The translations under genes and the position numbers were made by a program. This document shows positions 24,227 to 32,635 of a stretch of 40,715 nucleotides of DNA, in pieces (the first letter of the stretch is position 1; each line of letters begins with the position of its first letter). The notes below the pieces were generated by a model. That model saw nothing but the letters and a program-made list of their open reading frames with translations. It did no database searches and was not told the DNA's origin. Source of the stretch: Gammaproteobacteria bacterium UBA6724 (lineage in GTDB: Bacteria > Pseudomonadota > Gammaproteobacteria > Pseudomonadales > Azotimanducaceae); assembly GCA_002454165.1 (NCBI GenBank), contig DKIG01000011.1, positions 119,986-160,700 on the forward strand, in the 5' to 3' direction.

Positions 24227-25150
24227 CTAGGTCAATATGTTGGCAGAAAGCGCCGTTTTCAAGACCTGCTTGATATCCGGTTTTGGTAGCACCCTGATAC
24301 CCTGCCAGCTTCGTAGCCAAGTGTATTGACGTTTCGCCAGTTGCCGGGTGGCGGCGATTGCCCGCTCAACCATGGTGTCGTAGTCTGTTTCGCCCGACAG
24401 GTAAGCCCAGACCTGCCGATAGCCTACTGACTTGATGGCAGGCAAGCCGGGATGCAGGTCTTGCCGTTTATGCAGGGCTTTGACTTCAGCCACCAGTCCA
24501 TCCGCCAGCATAGCCTCAAAACGCTTCTTTATGGCGACATGCAGGGCGCGCCTATCCTCAGGGATGATGGCTATTTCAGTCAAGGGGAAGGAGCAGGGCT
24601 CGGCGCCTGCCTGGTGTAATGCCGTCATGGTACGCCCAGTGAGCCTATATATCTCAAGTGCCCGTTGCAGCCTTTGGGAATCCATAGGTTTGATACGCGA
24701 AGCCGCTGCCGGGTCCACCTGTGCCAGTTCTGCATGTACCTGATGCCAGCCATATTGTGTTGCCATCTGCTCAATGTCCCGTCGAATAGACGGATCAGCT
24801 TTTGGTAGCGTAGCAATACCGTCTCTGAGTGCTTTGAGATATAACATGGAGCCACCGACTATTACGGCGATCTTGCCACGCTGGTCAATTTGTCGAACCA
24901 GACCTTCTACATCCTGCCTGAACTCGGCAACGGAGTAGGAGACAGACGGGTCACGAATATCAATCAGATGATGTGGGAGCCACCGCCGGACCTCTGCCCT
25001 CGGCTTGGCTGTTCCTATGTCCATGCCCAGATACACCTGAGCCGAGTCAGCAGAAATAATTTCCACAGCGGCATGGCTACCAAGTTCAAGGGCGAGGGCG
25101 GATTTCCCGCAGGCGGTGGGACCGGTAATGACCAGGGCGCGAGGCGGCAC
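24227..25150 (-). CDS. miaA: tRNA dimethylallyltransferase MiaA
   Basis: MiaA adds an isopentenyl-type group to A37 of tRNAs that read UNN codons. The 307-residue protein starts with the P loop GPTACGKSALALEL, then EIISADSAQVYLGMDIGTAKP, HHLIDIRDP and AVIVGGSMLYLKAL, all family signatures. KRQYTWLRSW near the C terminus is also typical. It starts 6 bp after mutL ends and is followed by the hfq remnant. Confidence 0.96.
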   Translation of the reverse strand: MPPRALVITGPTACGKSALALELGSHAAVEIISADSAQVYLGMDIGTAKPRAEVRRWLPHHLIDIRDPSVSYSVAEFRQDVEGLVRQIDQRGKIAVIVGGSMLYLKALRDGIATLPKADPSIRRDIEQMATQYGWHQVHAELAQVDPAAASRIKPMDSQRLQRALEIYRLTGRTMTALHQAGAEPCSFPLTEIAIIPEDRRALHVAIKKRFEAMLADGLVAEVKALHKRQDLHPGLPAIKSVGYRQVWAYLSGETDYDTMVERAIAATRQLAKRQYTWLRSWQGIRVLPKPDIKQVLKTALSANILT

Positions 25151-25156
25151 AGGGGC

Positions 25157-27019
25157 TCAGCGACCTCTCAGGAACAGGCTGTCCAGTTCCGGGATGGACA
25201 ATTCGCACCAGGTAGGACGACCGTGATTACACTGACCACTGTGTTCCGTCTCCTCCATATCGCGGAGTAACGCATTCATCTCTGGCAGGGACAATTTGCG
25301 GTTGGCACGCACGGAGCCGTGACATGCCATGCTTGATAATATCTCGTCCCGGTGCTGCTTGATGCGTCCGCTGGAGCCATACTCCAGAAAGTCCGACAGC
25401 ACATCCCTAACCAGTTGTTCTATGTTGCCCTTTGATAGCAGAGTGGGCACGGAGCGCACGATGATGGACGCTTCCGATGCCTTGTCAATGTCAATTCCAA
25501 AAGCTGCCAGTTCCGGTTTGCAAGCATCAACTATCCCAATTTCTTGGTCGCTGATCGCGATGGAGACGGGGACTAATAGGGGCTGGCTTTTCAATCCTTC
25601 TGCGTCACAGGAAGTTTTCATCTGCTCATAGAGAATCCGTTCATGCGCGGCGTGCATATCAACCAGTATGAGCCCTCTGGTATTCTCCGCCAGCACATAA
25701 ATGCCATGTAATTGTGCTATCGCATAACCCAGAGGCGGTATGGTGTCGTCTGCCCCTGACCCAGCGGGAAGTCCCATGCGCTGAGCATCTCTTGCATCCT
25801 GTGCCTGGTCGGTGCCGAACAATGTCGAGTAGAGTCGGGCTCTTTCGGATATTGCATGCTCTGAGGTGAATTTTCCCGACGCGCCACCGCCGAAAAAACC
25901 CGGCGGCATCAAAGGCTGTGTCCTGCCGGCGGATGTCTGTTGTGACACCTGCTCTGCAGAGAGTAGCCTCTTGCTATCTGTCACCGGGTTGACTGATTCG
26001 TCCGGGCGCAAATCTGCAAGCACATGGTGAATGGTGCGGTATATGAAATCGTGGACACTCCTGCTTTCCCGGAACCTTACTTCACCCTTCGTCGGATGAA
26101 CATTGACATCAACCAGCCTGGGGTCAACAGAGAAGAAGAGGCAGATAACGGGATGGCGCCCCTGATACAGCAGATCCGAATAACCCTGTCTGACAGCGTG
26201 AGTAATCAGCTTGTCCCGAATGCTCCGCCCGTTGACAAAAAAATACTGCTGATCAGCCTGGCTTCTTGAATAGGTGGGTAGCCCGAGCCAGCCCTCCAGT
26301 ATCATGCTGTCTCTTTCCTGCTTCAAATAGACGGCATTATCAAGAAATGCCTGACCGAAAACATTCGCAATCCGACGGGAGCTATCTTCGCCACCATGAT
26401 ACTGGCGGGTTGTTTTGCCATTATGCGTCAGCAGAAAGGTGGTTGCTGGATGGCTCAGGCATAGCTTACGGACTATTTCCTCAATTTTGAGATATTCGGT
26501 ACGTTCTGTCCGTAGGAACTTTCTGCGGGCGGGGGTAGTGTAAAACAGATCCTGCACTTCCACCGTCGTCCCTCTTGCGTGTGGTGCCGGCGTGACTTCT
26601 GTGGTCATTTCAGAAGAGGTCATTTCAGCGCCAGCAACCTGAACACACCAACCATTTTGATGATCCCGGGTCACATTGCTGCTCAATTTCAAGCGGCATA
26701 TTGACGCGATACTTGCCAGGGCTTCGCCTCGGAAACCCAGGGTACCGATGGTGTTGAGATCATCCGGTTTGCGTATTTTGCTGGTGGCGTGGCGTGCCAG
26801 CGCCAATATCAGGTCGTCTTTGTGTATGCCCGTACCGTCGTCACGGACCCGGATGAGTTTTACGCCGCCGGCGTCAATGTCCACTTCAAGGCGCTTACTG
26901 TCGGCATCCAGCGCATTTTCCAGCAATTCTTTGACCACAGAAGCAGGCCGCTCAACCACCTCTCCGGCGGCAATCTGATTAGCGAGTCTCTTATCAAGCC
27001 GACTGATCCGGTTTCCCAT
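25157..27019 (-). CDS. mutL: DNA mismatch repair protein MutL, probable endonuclease type
   Basis: The 620-residue protein has the GHKL ATPase domain: ANQIAAGEVVERPASVVKELLENALDAD, DDGTGIHKDDL and GTLGFRGEALASI. A flexible linker precedes a C-terminal dimer domain. That domain carries DMHAAHERILYE, which fits the DQHA-x2-E-x4-E endonuclease motif apart from Met for Gln, plus ACHGSVRA, CNHGRPT and a terminal FLR. These are the marks of nicking MutL of MutH-less bacteria such as Pseudomonas. The frame extends 17 codons farther to ATG 27070 through a direct repeat (encoding TEIKTG, TEIKIG), but homology supports ATG 27019. Confidence 0.95.
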   Translation of the reverse strand: MGNRISRLDKRLANQIAAGEVVERPASVVKELLENALDADSKRLEVDIDAGGVKLIRVRDDGTGIHKDDLILALARHATSKIRKPDDLNTIGTLGFRGEALASIASICRLKLSSNVTRDHQNGWCVQVAGAEMTSSEMTTEVTPAPHARGTTVEVQDLFYTTPARRKFLRTERTEYLKIEEIVRKLCLSHPATTFLLTHNGKTTRQYHGGEDSSRRIANVFGQAFLDNAVYLKQERDSMILEGWLGLPTYSRSQADQQYFFVNGRSIRDKLITHAVRQGYSDLLYQGRHPVICLFFSVDPRLVDVNVHPTKGEVRFRESRSVHDFIYRTIHHVLADLRPDESVNPVTDSKRLLSAEQVSQQTSAGRTQPLMPPGFFGGGASGKFTSEHAISERARLYSTLFGTDQAQDARDAQRMGLPAGSGADDTIPPLGYAIAQLHGIYVLAENTRGLILVDMHAAHERILYEQMKTSCDAEGLKSQPLLVPVSIAISDQEIGIVDACKPELAAFGIDIDKASEASIIVRSVPTLLSKGNIEQLVRDVLSDFLEYGSSGRIKQHRDEILSSMACHGSVRANRKLSLPEMNALLRDMEETEHSGQCNHGRPTWCELSIPELDSLFLRGR

Positions 27020-27189
27020 TACCGCAGTTGTGCCGATTTTGATTTCAGTCCCGGTTTTGATTTCGGTCATAGTCGGTGATGTTTTGAAGTGGCTGGTTCA
27101 TCGCTATTTTATTTCTCCATTATATCCTGTTCATTTCCATTGCGCTGAGTGAGCCGGAGGCTGAAACAATTATCTCGGAAGATTCAAAA

Positions 27190-28548
27190 CTATCCGGGCG
27201 ATATTTTTAATTTTTGACCAACGCGAATAGCGTCACTCCTCAAACCGTTCAACTCCTTGAGTTTCTTGGCGCTGATCTTGTAGCGTGAAGCAATGGTCAA
27301 GAGAGTGTCGCCCTGTTCAATGGTATAGATGAAGAACCCGTTTCGCCTGATGGCGGCAAGCAGCCGGGTTCCCTCTGGTGGATGAGCAGTCACATACCGT
27401 TTGATGCCAGTAAAAATGGCGGTTGCGATCTTTTTTTGATGCGATTTTTGGGCAAGTTTTTTTGCTTCTCCGGGATTGGAAATATAGCCAGTCTCTATGA
27501 GAATTGAAGGAATTTCTGGAGATTTGAGCACCGCAAACCTTGCTTGTTCGACTCCTTTTTTATGTAGTTTAGTGACCTGCCCGAGAGCCTGTAACACGAA
27601 ACTTGCCATGTCCATACTAGTTGCGAGGCTAGCGTCCATGGACATATCCAATAGCACACCCGGTAAATATGGTTCGGCGTGGTCATCCAGACTGATGAGA
27701 CCACTGCCACCAATCAGATCAGCACGATTCTCTTTATCGGCGAGCCATTTGGCGGCTTCACTTGTAGACCGCCCGAGAGACAGTGCATAGACGGATGCGC
27801 CACTTGCCTTGGATGTCCTGAAGGCATCGGCGTGGATTGACAGGAAAAAATCTGCCCGGTGGTCAAAAGCGATATTAATACGCTTGCGAAGTTTAATAGA
27901 ATAATCACCCTTGCGAATCAACCTGGCGGTAAACCCCGGCTCTCTATTGAACAGAAGAGCCAGTTGCTTGGAAATCGCCAGCACGACATTCTTCTCATAG
28001 AGGTTCCCCCACCCAACGGCACCAGGGTCTTCGCCCCCGTGTCCGGCATCAATCGCTATGATGACATCCCGCGTTGTTCTGGTGTCTCTGTCGACTTGTT
28101 GGATCGGCTCCCTTACCTGGCTGAGGTGGGGATACAAATCAATGACCAATCGATGCCCATAAGGCTGGGCTGGTTTAAGACTAAAACTGCGAGGCCGCAT
28201 CTTTTCAACCAGATCCAGCACCACTCGTAACTTGTGATCTGCCCTCCTGCCTAGCCGTATCTGTTTGATGGGTGTGTTCTTCAAATTGAGTTTATTGATA
28301 TCAGCCTTGAAAAGGATATCCTCAAAATCAATCACCAGTCGGTCGGGATTAGCAAGGGAGAAGACCCTGTGTTCAACCGGGCTTGTCAAATCAAACACAA
28401 GGCGTGTCCGCTCTGGTGACAGCCTGATACGGATGTCTTCTATGTCGGTACCGGTAGCCGCTTGGGCTGAGGTGATACCGAAGCCTGTCAGGGCGAGTAT
28501 CACAGCGCAAATGAGGCTCAATTCTAGTCTTGTTCCAGTTGCTGACAA
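27190..28548 (-). CDS. N-acetylmuramoyl-L-alanine amidase (AmiB/AmiC type) with AMIN and LysM domains
   Basis: This periplasmic amidase cleaves peptide stems from murein during daughter-cell separation. The 452-residue protein has a signal peptide (residues 1-30, ending SAQA), an AMIN domain (about 35-140, with RIRLSPERTRLVFDLTSP) that directs it to the septum, and an amidase_3 domain. The latter has IIAIDAGHGGEDPGAVG, FLSIHADAF and ILIETGYISNPGEAK, carrying the Zn ligands and catalytic Glu. A C-terminal LysM (YTIEQGDTLLTIASRYKIS) binds glycan. The apparent start is TTG and overlaps the tsaE end by 25 bp; there is no better upstream start. The slot between tsaE and mutL is conserved. Confidence 0.94.
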   Translation of the reverse strand: MSATGTRLELSLICAVILALTGFGITSAQAATGTDIEDIRIRLSPERTRLVFDLTSPVEHRVFSLANPDRLVIDFEDILFKADINKLNLKNTPIKQIRLGRRADHKLRVVLDLVEKMRPRSFSLKPAQPYGHRLVIDLYPHLSQVREPIQQVDRDTRTTRDVIIAIDAGHGGEDPGAVGWGNLYEKNVVLAISKQLALLFNREPGFTARLIRKGDYSIKLRKRINIAFDHRADFFLSIHADAFRTSKASGASVYALSLGRSTSEAAKWLADKENRADLIGGSGLISLDDHAEPYLPGVLLDMSMDASLATSMDMASFVLQALGQVTKLHKKGVEQARFAVLKSPEIPSILIETGYISNPGEAKKLAQKSHQKKIATAIFTGIKRYVTAHPPEGTRLLAAIRRNGFFIYTIEQGDTLLTIASRYKISAKKLKELNGLRSDAIRVGQKLKISPG

Positions 28549-28982
28549 ATTCGTTCGCCGTGTAGTGAATTCGCGCTGATGTGTAGATCCCGCATCTGCC
28601 CCACTATATCTATCTGAATATCAACATCCTGCGGCGGCAGCTGACCCGCTGCGCGCTCGGGCCATTCAACCAGGCAAAAGCTCTCTTCACCAAAATACTC
28701 ATCAACACCTATGTATTCTAACTCCCTGGGGTCGTTCAGTCTGTAAAGATCAAAATGAAAAACATGCCGCCCGTTTATCTCGTAGGGTTCAACCAGGGTG
28801 AAGGTGGGGCTTTTGACCGCGCCTTGATGACCCATAGCGCGAATAATCCCCCGACACAGAGTGGTCTTGCCTGCACCCAGAGGCCCCGCTATATGCACTG
28901 ATGTCTGACCAGTCAAACAGGCAGCGAGGGCTGCACCGAACATCACCATGGCCTCTTCATTCTCAATTCTAACGGTGCGCAT
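28524..28982 (-). CDS. tsaE: tRNA threonylcarbamoyladenosine biosynthesis ATPase TsaE
   Basis: TsaE is the ATPase that works with TsaB and TsaD to make t6A37 in ANN-decoding tRNAs. The 152-residue protein has the P loop AGPLGAGKTTLCRGI, then VKSPTFTLVEPYE, FHFDLYRL and LVEWPERA, all family hallmarks. Its ATG lies directly after the nnr stop with no spacer, and its 3' end overlaps the amidase start. Confidence 0.96.
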   Translation of the reverse strand: MRTVRIENEEAMVMFGAALAACLTGQTSVHIAGPLGAGKTTLCRGIIRAMGHQGAVKSPTFTLVEPYEINGRHVFHFDLYRLNDPRELEYIGVDEYFGEESFCLVEWPERAAGQLPPQDVDIQIDIVGQMRDLHISANSLHGERICQQLEQD

Positions 28983-30581
28983 TCAGGTGCCAGTCAACTG
29001 GCTGTTCAGCAAGCGTCTCATCACTGGCAACAGTTCTGAGGCGAGCAGACCCCTTTCCCCCTGGGCAGCTTTGAGTTGGTCTGCTGCTAGCGAATGCAGA
29101 ACCGCACCGAGACACGCCGCCTCCCGGGGCGAATGACCCTGGGCAAGCAGGCTCCCTATGACGCCGCTTAATACATCTCCCATCCCCGCCACCGCCATCC
29201 CCGGGTTGCCATAGGGATTGAGGCAGACACTCCTGTCATCGGCAATCAATGTTCCAGCGCCCTTCAATAGAATAACGCCAGAATAAAGTGCTTGTAGCCG
29301 TTTCACCGCCGTCTTCCGGTCTGCCTGTATATCCGTACCACCAAGTAACCGAGAGGCTTCACCAGGGTGGGGAGTCAACACATGATTGCCGCATGCGAGT
29401 CTCGCTTGCCAAAGATGTTGATTATCTGGAGGATGCGCCTCTGCCGCGGGTTTGTTGGTTGATAGTGCATTTCTTGTATGCTCAATTGTTGCAAGAATGT
29501 TCAGGGCATCCGCATCAAGCAGTAGCGGCAGCTTGGTCTCTATCACCGCGTCAAATACAGCCCGACCCCAAGCACCCTGACCCAGACCCGGACCAAGCAC
29601 AATCGCTGATGCCCGCGCCATCAAAGGCAGGAGATCTTTCATTTTCTCCACGCCAGATGCCATAACCTCTGGACGCCTAGCGATAATGCTTGCCACATTG
29701 TCGGGTCTAGTGGCAACCGAAACCAGACCTGCACCAACATATATCGCCGCCTCCGCCGCCAACACAACGGCGCCTCCCATACACGCATCACCCCCCACAA
29801 CAAGCAGATGCCCGTGGCACTTCTTGTGGGCATTTTTGTGCCGCCGCGGGAGCGGACGAAGTAGATCCTCCCAGGCAAGCGGCTTCACCCAGTCCTCAAC
29901 CTGGTCGTAAATCGCATCGGGCAGGTCCAACCCGGAAAATAGAATATCGCCGGTATATTCGGGACCATCGTTGGTATAGAGCCCCAGTTTGGGAGCAACG
30001 AAGGTGACGGTCACAGATGCTTTGATACATGCACCCAGACGCCGCCCCGTATCGGCGCATAACCCTGAGGGAATATCAACGGCAAGCACTGGCCTGCGGC
30101 TCTGATTGACCAGTCTGATGATGCGGGCAAAGGCATCCTGAACATCTCTGTCAAGTCCGGTCCCCAGCAACGCATCAACAATGACATCTGCTTCTTCCAG
30201 CCAGTCGCTGTTGATGTCGGGCACCGGCGTTTCAGCATCACTGTCCAGGCAGAAGCGATATGCCTGCCCGGCATCAGTGCCGTCCCGGGGTGGCTTCCCT
30301 GCCAGACATACCTGAACCCTCAGCCCCTTTGCGGCAAGCAGTCCAGCGATGATGAAACCATCACCCGCGTTATTCCCGTTGCCGCAAACCACGACAATCC
30401 TGGTGGCAGCGTGCCACCTTGTCAGCAAGTGTTCAACGCATGATTGGGCAGCACGTTTCATCAGTGTGATACCGGGTATGGCGTATTCTTCAATGGCTAC
30501 CCGGTCTAGCTCCCGCACCCCGGCGGAATCATATAGCCTAGAGGCGCCAAGGGTTATAACTTTGGATGGTGTTGATAGCAT
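28983..30581 (-). CDS. nnr: Bifunctional NAD(P)H-hydrate epimerase / ADP-dependent dehydratase
   Basis: Nnr repairs damaged hydrated NAD(P)H. The 532-residue protein fuses an N-terminal YjeF_N epimerase (about residues 1-225; VCGNGNNAGDGFIIAGLLAAKG, VDIPSGLCADTG) to a C-terminal ribokinase-like dehydratase. The C-terminal half shows VVGGDACMGGAVVLAAEAA, LGPGLGQGAWG, LTPHPGEASRLLG and AVAGMGDVLSGVIG. Length and order match the bifunctional family. It is first in the minus-strand run and divergent from queG across a short promoter region with tandem repeats. Confidence 0.95.
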   Translation of the reverse strand: MLSTPSKVITLGASRLYDSAGVRELDRVAIEEYAIPGITLMKRAAQSCVEHLLTRWHAATRIVVVCGNGNNAGDGFIIAGLLAAKGLRVQVCLAGKPPRDGTDAGQAYRFCLDSDAETPVPDINSDWLEEADVIVDALLGTGLDRDVQDAFARIIRLVNQSRRPVLAVDIPSGLCADTGRRLGACIKASVTVTFVAPKLGLYTNDGPEYTGDILFSGLDLPDAIYDQVEDWVKPLAWEDLLRPLPRRHKNAHKKCHGHLLVVGGDACMGGAVVLAAEAAIYVGAGLVSVATRPDNVASIIARRPEVMASGVEKMKDLLPLMARASAIVLGPGLGQGAWGRAVFDAVIETKLPLLLDADALNILATIEHTRNALSTNKPAAEAHPPDNQHLWQARLACGNHVLTPHPGEASRLLGGTDIQADRKTAVKRLQALYSGVILLKGAGTLIADDRSVCLNPYGNPGMAVAGMGDVLSGVIGSLLAQGHSPREAACLGAVLHSLAADQLKAAQGERGLLASELLPVMRRLLNSQLTGT

Positions 30582-30582
30582 A

Positions 30583-30641
30583 TTTTTGACGAGATGTTTT
30601 TGACAAGACTGTTTTTACAAGACAATGTTGACAAGACAGTG
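30583..30641. repeat. Four imperfect 14-16-bp tandem repeats in the nnr/queG divergent promoter
   Basis: Related units start at 30583, 30597, 30612 and 30628: TTTTTGACGAGATG, TTTTTGACAAGACTG, TTTTTACAAGACAATG and TTGACAAGACAGTG. Each carries a minus-35-like TTGAC or TTTAC core, so the repeat supplies several near-consensus minus-35 hexamers in tandem. Confidence 0.75.
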
Positions 30642-30655
30642 CTAATGATTATATG
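30628..30655 (+). promoter_or_regulatory. Probable sigma-70 promoter of queG
   Basis: TTGACA at 30628-30633 is 16 bp from TATATG at 30650-30655. A start of transcription near 30662 would lie after the first possible queG ATG (30653), which supports translation from ATG 30692. Confidence 0.55.
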
Positions 30656-30691
30656 ACAATCCGCCTGGTGATTTTTGTAAATGAGCTTTTA

Positions 30692-31789
30692 ATGAGCGAT
30701 ATTGATTGGCAGCACCTTTGCAAGGAGATAGAAGCCTGGTCCCTGGCAGAGGGTTTCAGTGCGGTGGGTATTTCCGACCTGGACCTCTCCCAGCATGAGG
30801 CATATCTCAACACCTGGCTGGAACGAGATTTTCACGGGAGTATGACCTATATGTCCCGCCACGGGTCAATGAGAAGCCATCCCGAACGGCTATATCCGGG
30901 AACTATCAGCGTCATCAGCCTTCGGATTGATTATCTGTCAAAAGAACCCGCCCCGGCAACAGTGCTCCAGAATCAGAGGTCTGCCTATATTGCCCGCTAT
31001 GCGCTAGGCAGGGATTATCACAAGGTGCTGAGAGGGAAGTTGAAAAAGATCAGCACCATGATGGAAGAATATCTGGCATACCGCGGCTTCGACGATTTCA
31101 ATGCCAGGGTGTTTACCGACAGCGCACCCATATTGGAAAAAGCCATCGCCGAGAAAGCCGGCCTAGGCTGGATAGGGAAAAACACCCTCTTATTGTCCAA
31201 GCAGGCAGGCTCCTGGTTTTTCCTGGGCGAGATTCTCACCAACTTGCCTTTGCCTCATAATCAATCCAAAGTCGTCAATCGTTGCGGCTCCTGCACCGCC
31301 TGTATGGACATCTGCCCCACTGGCGCCATAGTCGCACCTTACCAACTGAATGCGAAGCGGTGTATTTCCTATCTGACGATAGAACACAAGGATTCTATTC
31401 CGGTTGAACTAAGGCCCCTGCTTGGCAATCGGGTCTTCGGGTGTGATGACTGCCAACTAGTTTGCCCGTGGAATCGGTATGCACAATCCAACCAGGAAAC
31501 TGACTTCAAACCGAGACACGGCTTTGATGATGCGGCATTGGTGGATTTGTTCGCCTGGTCTGAACAAGAATTCCTGACAAAAACACAAGGCTCGGCAATA
31601 AGAAGAACCGGCTATGAAGGCTGGCTTCGCAATCTTGCGATTGCCCTCGGCAATGCCCCCTTTGATTCAGACATAGTGGTTGCATTGAACGGCCGCCTCG
31701 GCACAGTTTCAGCACTGGTTGATGAGCATATTCACTGGGCACTCCAGCAACAATCAGAAAGCCAACAAGCCACCGGGTTGCAGGGCTGA
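30692..31789 (+). CDS. queG: Epoxyqueuosine reductase QueG
   Basis: QueG is a cobalamin- and Fe-S-dependent enzyme that reduces epoxyqueuosine to queuosine in tRNA. The 365-residue protein has the DUF1730 region (FSAVGISDLDL, MTYMSRHGSMRSHPERLYPG, FTDSAPILEKAIAEKAGLGWIGKN). Two [4Fe-4S] binding sets follow: CGSCTACMDICPTGAI, then CDDCQLVCPWN. The upstream ATG at 30653 would add 13 residues and lies before the probable transcription start, so ATG 30692 is preferred. It is divergent from nnr, a common gammaproteobacterial arrangement with orn nearby. Confidence 0.95.
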   Translation: MSDIDWQHLCKEIEAWSLAEGFSAVGISDLDLSQHEAYLNTWLERDFHGSMTYMSRHGSMRSHPERLYPGTISVISLRIDYLSKEPAPATVLQNQRSAYIARYALGRDYHKVLRGKLKKISTMMEEYLAYRGFDDFNARVFTDSAPILEKAIAEKAGLGWIGKNTLLLSKQAGSWFFLGEILTNLPLPHNQSKVVNRCGSCTACMDICPTGAIVAPYQLNAKRCISYLTIEHKDSIPVELRPLLGNRVFGCDDCQLVCPWNRYAQSNQETDFKPRHGFDDAALVDLFAWSEQEFLTKTQGSAIRRTGYEGWLRNLAIALGNAPFDSDIVVALNGRLGTVSALVDEHIHWALQQQSESQQATGLQG

Positions 31790-31897
31790 GCCGCACGGTG
31801 TTTAGCCAAAGGATGACGCCCGTTTCATTTAATCAGATACTATTAACAGTAACCATTAACAGCAACAATCGCGCATTATCGGGATGGTCGGTAAAGC

Positions 31898-32464
31898 ATG
31901 TCGGAACAATCTGAAAATTATTCTCATAATCTGATCTGGATGGACCTGGAAATGACAGGTCTTGACCCGAAAACTAATCGGATACTTGAGATAGCAACCT
32001 TGATAACAGACTCCTCTCTGAATCTTGTTGCCGAAGGTCCCGTGTTTTACATCAAGCAAAGTGAGGAATTGCTTGCCGCCATGGATCAATGGAACACAGA
32101 TCATCATACGAATTCTGGCTTGATAGAGTTTGTTCGGAGCCAGGGCATTTCAGAAAAAGAGGCTGAACTTGCCACGTTGGAATTTCTTGCCGAGCATACC
32201 GAATCGGGAAAATCTCCGCTATGTGGCAACAGTATCAGCCATGACCGACGATTTCTGGCGAAGTACATGCCGCGGCTGGAATCTTTCCTACATTACCGCA
32301 ACATTGATGTCAGTAGCATTAAGGAGCTGGCATTCCGCTGGCGTCCCGATATTGCGTCAAACTTGGTGAAAAAAAACACCCATCGCGCTCTGGATGACAT
32401 CAAGGAATCAATAGAAGAATTAAGGCACTACCGCCAACACTTCTTCAGACTTGACGATAGCTAG
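31898..32464 (+). CDS. orn: Oligoribonuclease
   Basis: Orn degrades di- and other short ribonucleotides to mononucleotides, including pGpG from c-di-GMP turnover. The 188-residue protein shows the DEDDh exonuclease motifs: LIWMDLEMTGLDP (first Asp and Glu), GNSISHDRRFLAKYMP (second Asp) and HRALDDIKESIEEL (His and last Asp). FHYRNIDVSSIKEL-like LHYRNIDVSSIKEL is also typical. Length matches the family. The gene stands alone; the rsgA gene often adjacent is not present. Confidence 0.96.
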   Translation: MSEQSENYSHNLIWMDLEMTGLDPKTNRILEIATLITDSSLNLVAEGPVFYIKQSEELLAAMDQWNTDHHTNSGLIEFVRSQGISEKEAELATLEFLAEHTESGKSPLCGNSISHDRRFLAKYMPRLESFLHYRNIDVSSIKELAFRWRPDIASNLVKKNTHRALDDIKESIEELRHYRQHFFRLDDS

Positions 32465-32572
32465 ACCCTGCGCCTGGTATTTCCCGTCATCGTCCCAGCA
32501 CCGTCACATAATCATCGCCGCCAACCATCGCGCCGCGCCATCTCCCTTAACTTAAATTAGGATGGTGCGACA

Positions 32573-32616
32573 CAGATCGCCCCTGTGCCTGGAATTTGCG
32601 TAGAATAGGCGATCTG
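32573..32616. promoter_or_regulatory. Perfect 9-bp inverted repeat upstream of the sulfurtransferase-psd-gap genes
   Basis: CAGATCGCC at 32573-32581 and GGCGATCTG at 32608-32616 are perfect inverted copies 26 bp apart. They end 20 bp before the sulfurtransferase start. This could be a paired operator or a 5' mRNA stem. No T run follows, so a terminator is unlikely. Function is inferred only from position. Confidence 0.5.
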
Positions 32617-32635
32617 AGTAATCCAGGTATTGGTG

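Noticed and set aside
24195..24330. Frameshifted or overlapping N-terminal part of hfq within the end of miaA
   Set aside because: The hfq frame meets a TAG about 26 bp upstream of the ATG, and the conserved miaA C terminus fills the sequence beyond; no Hfq-like helix or VNGIKLQ motif is found in the other frames.
31790..31897. Possible missing rsgA or small gene near orn
   Set aside because: Only 108 bp are available, with no coding frame; rsgA is simply not here.
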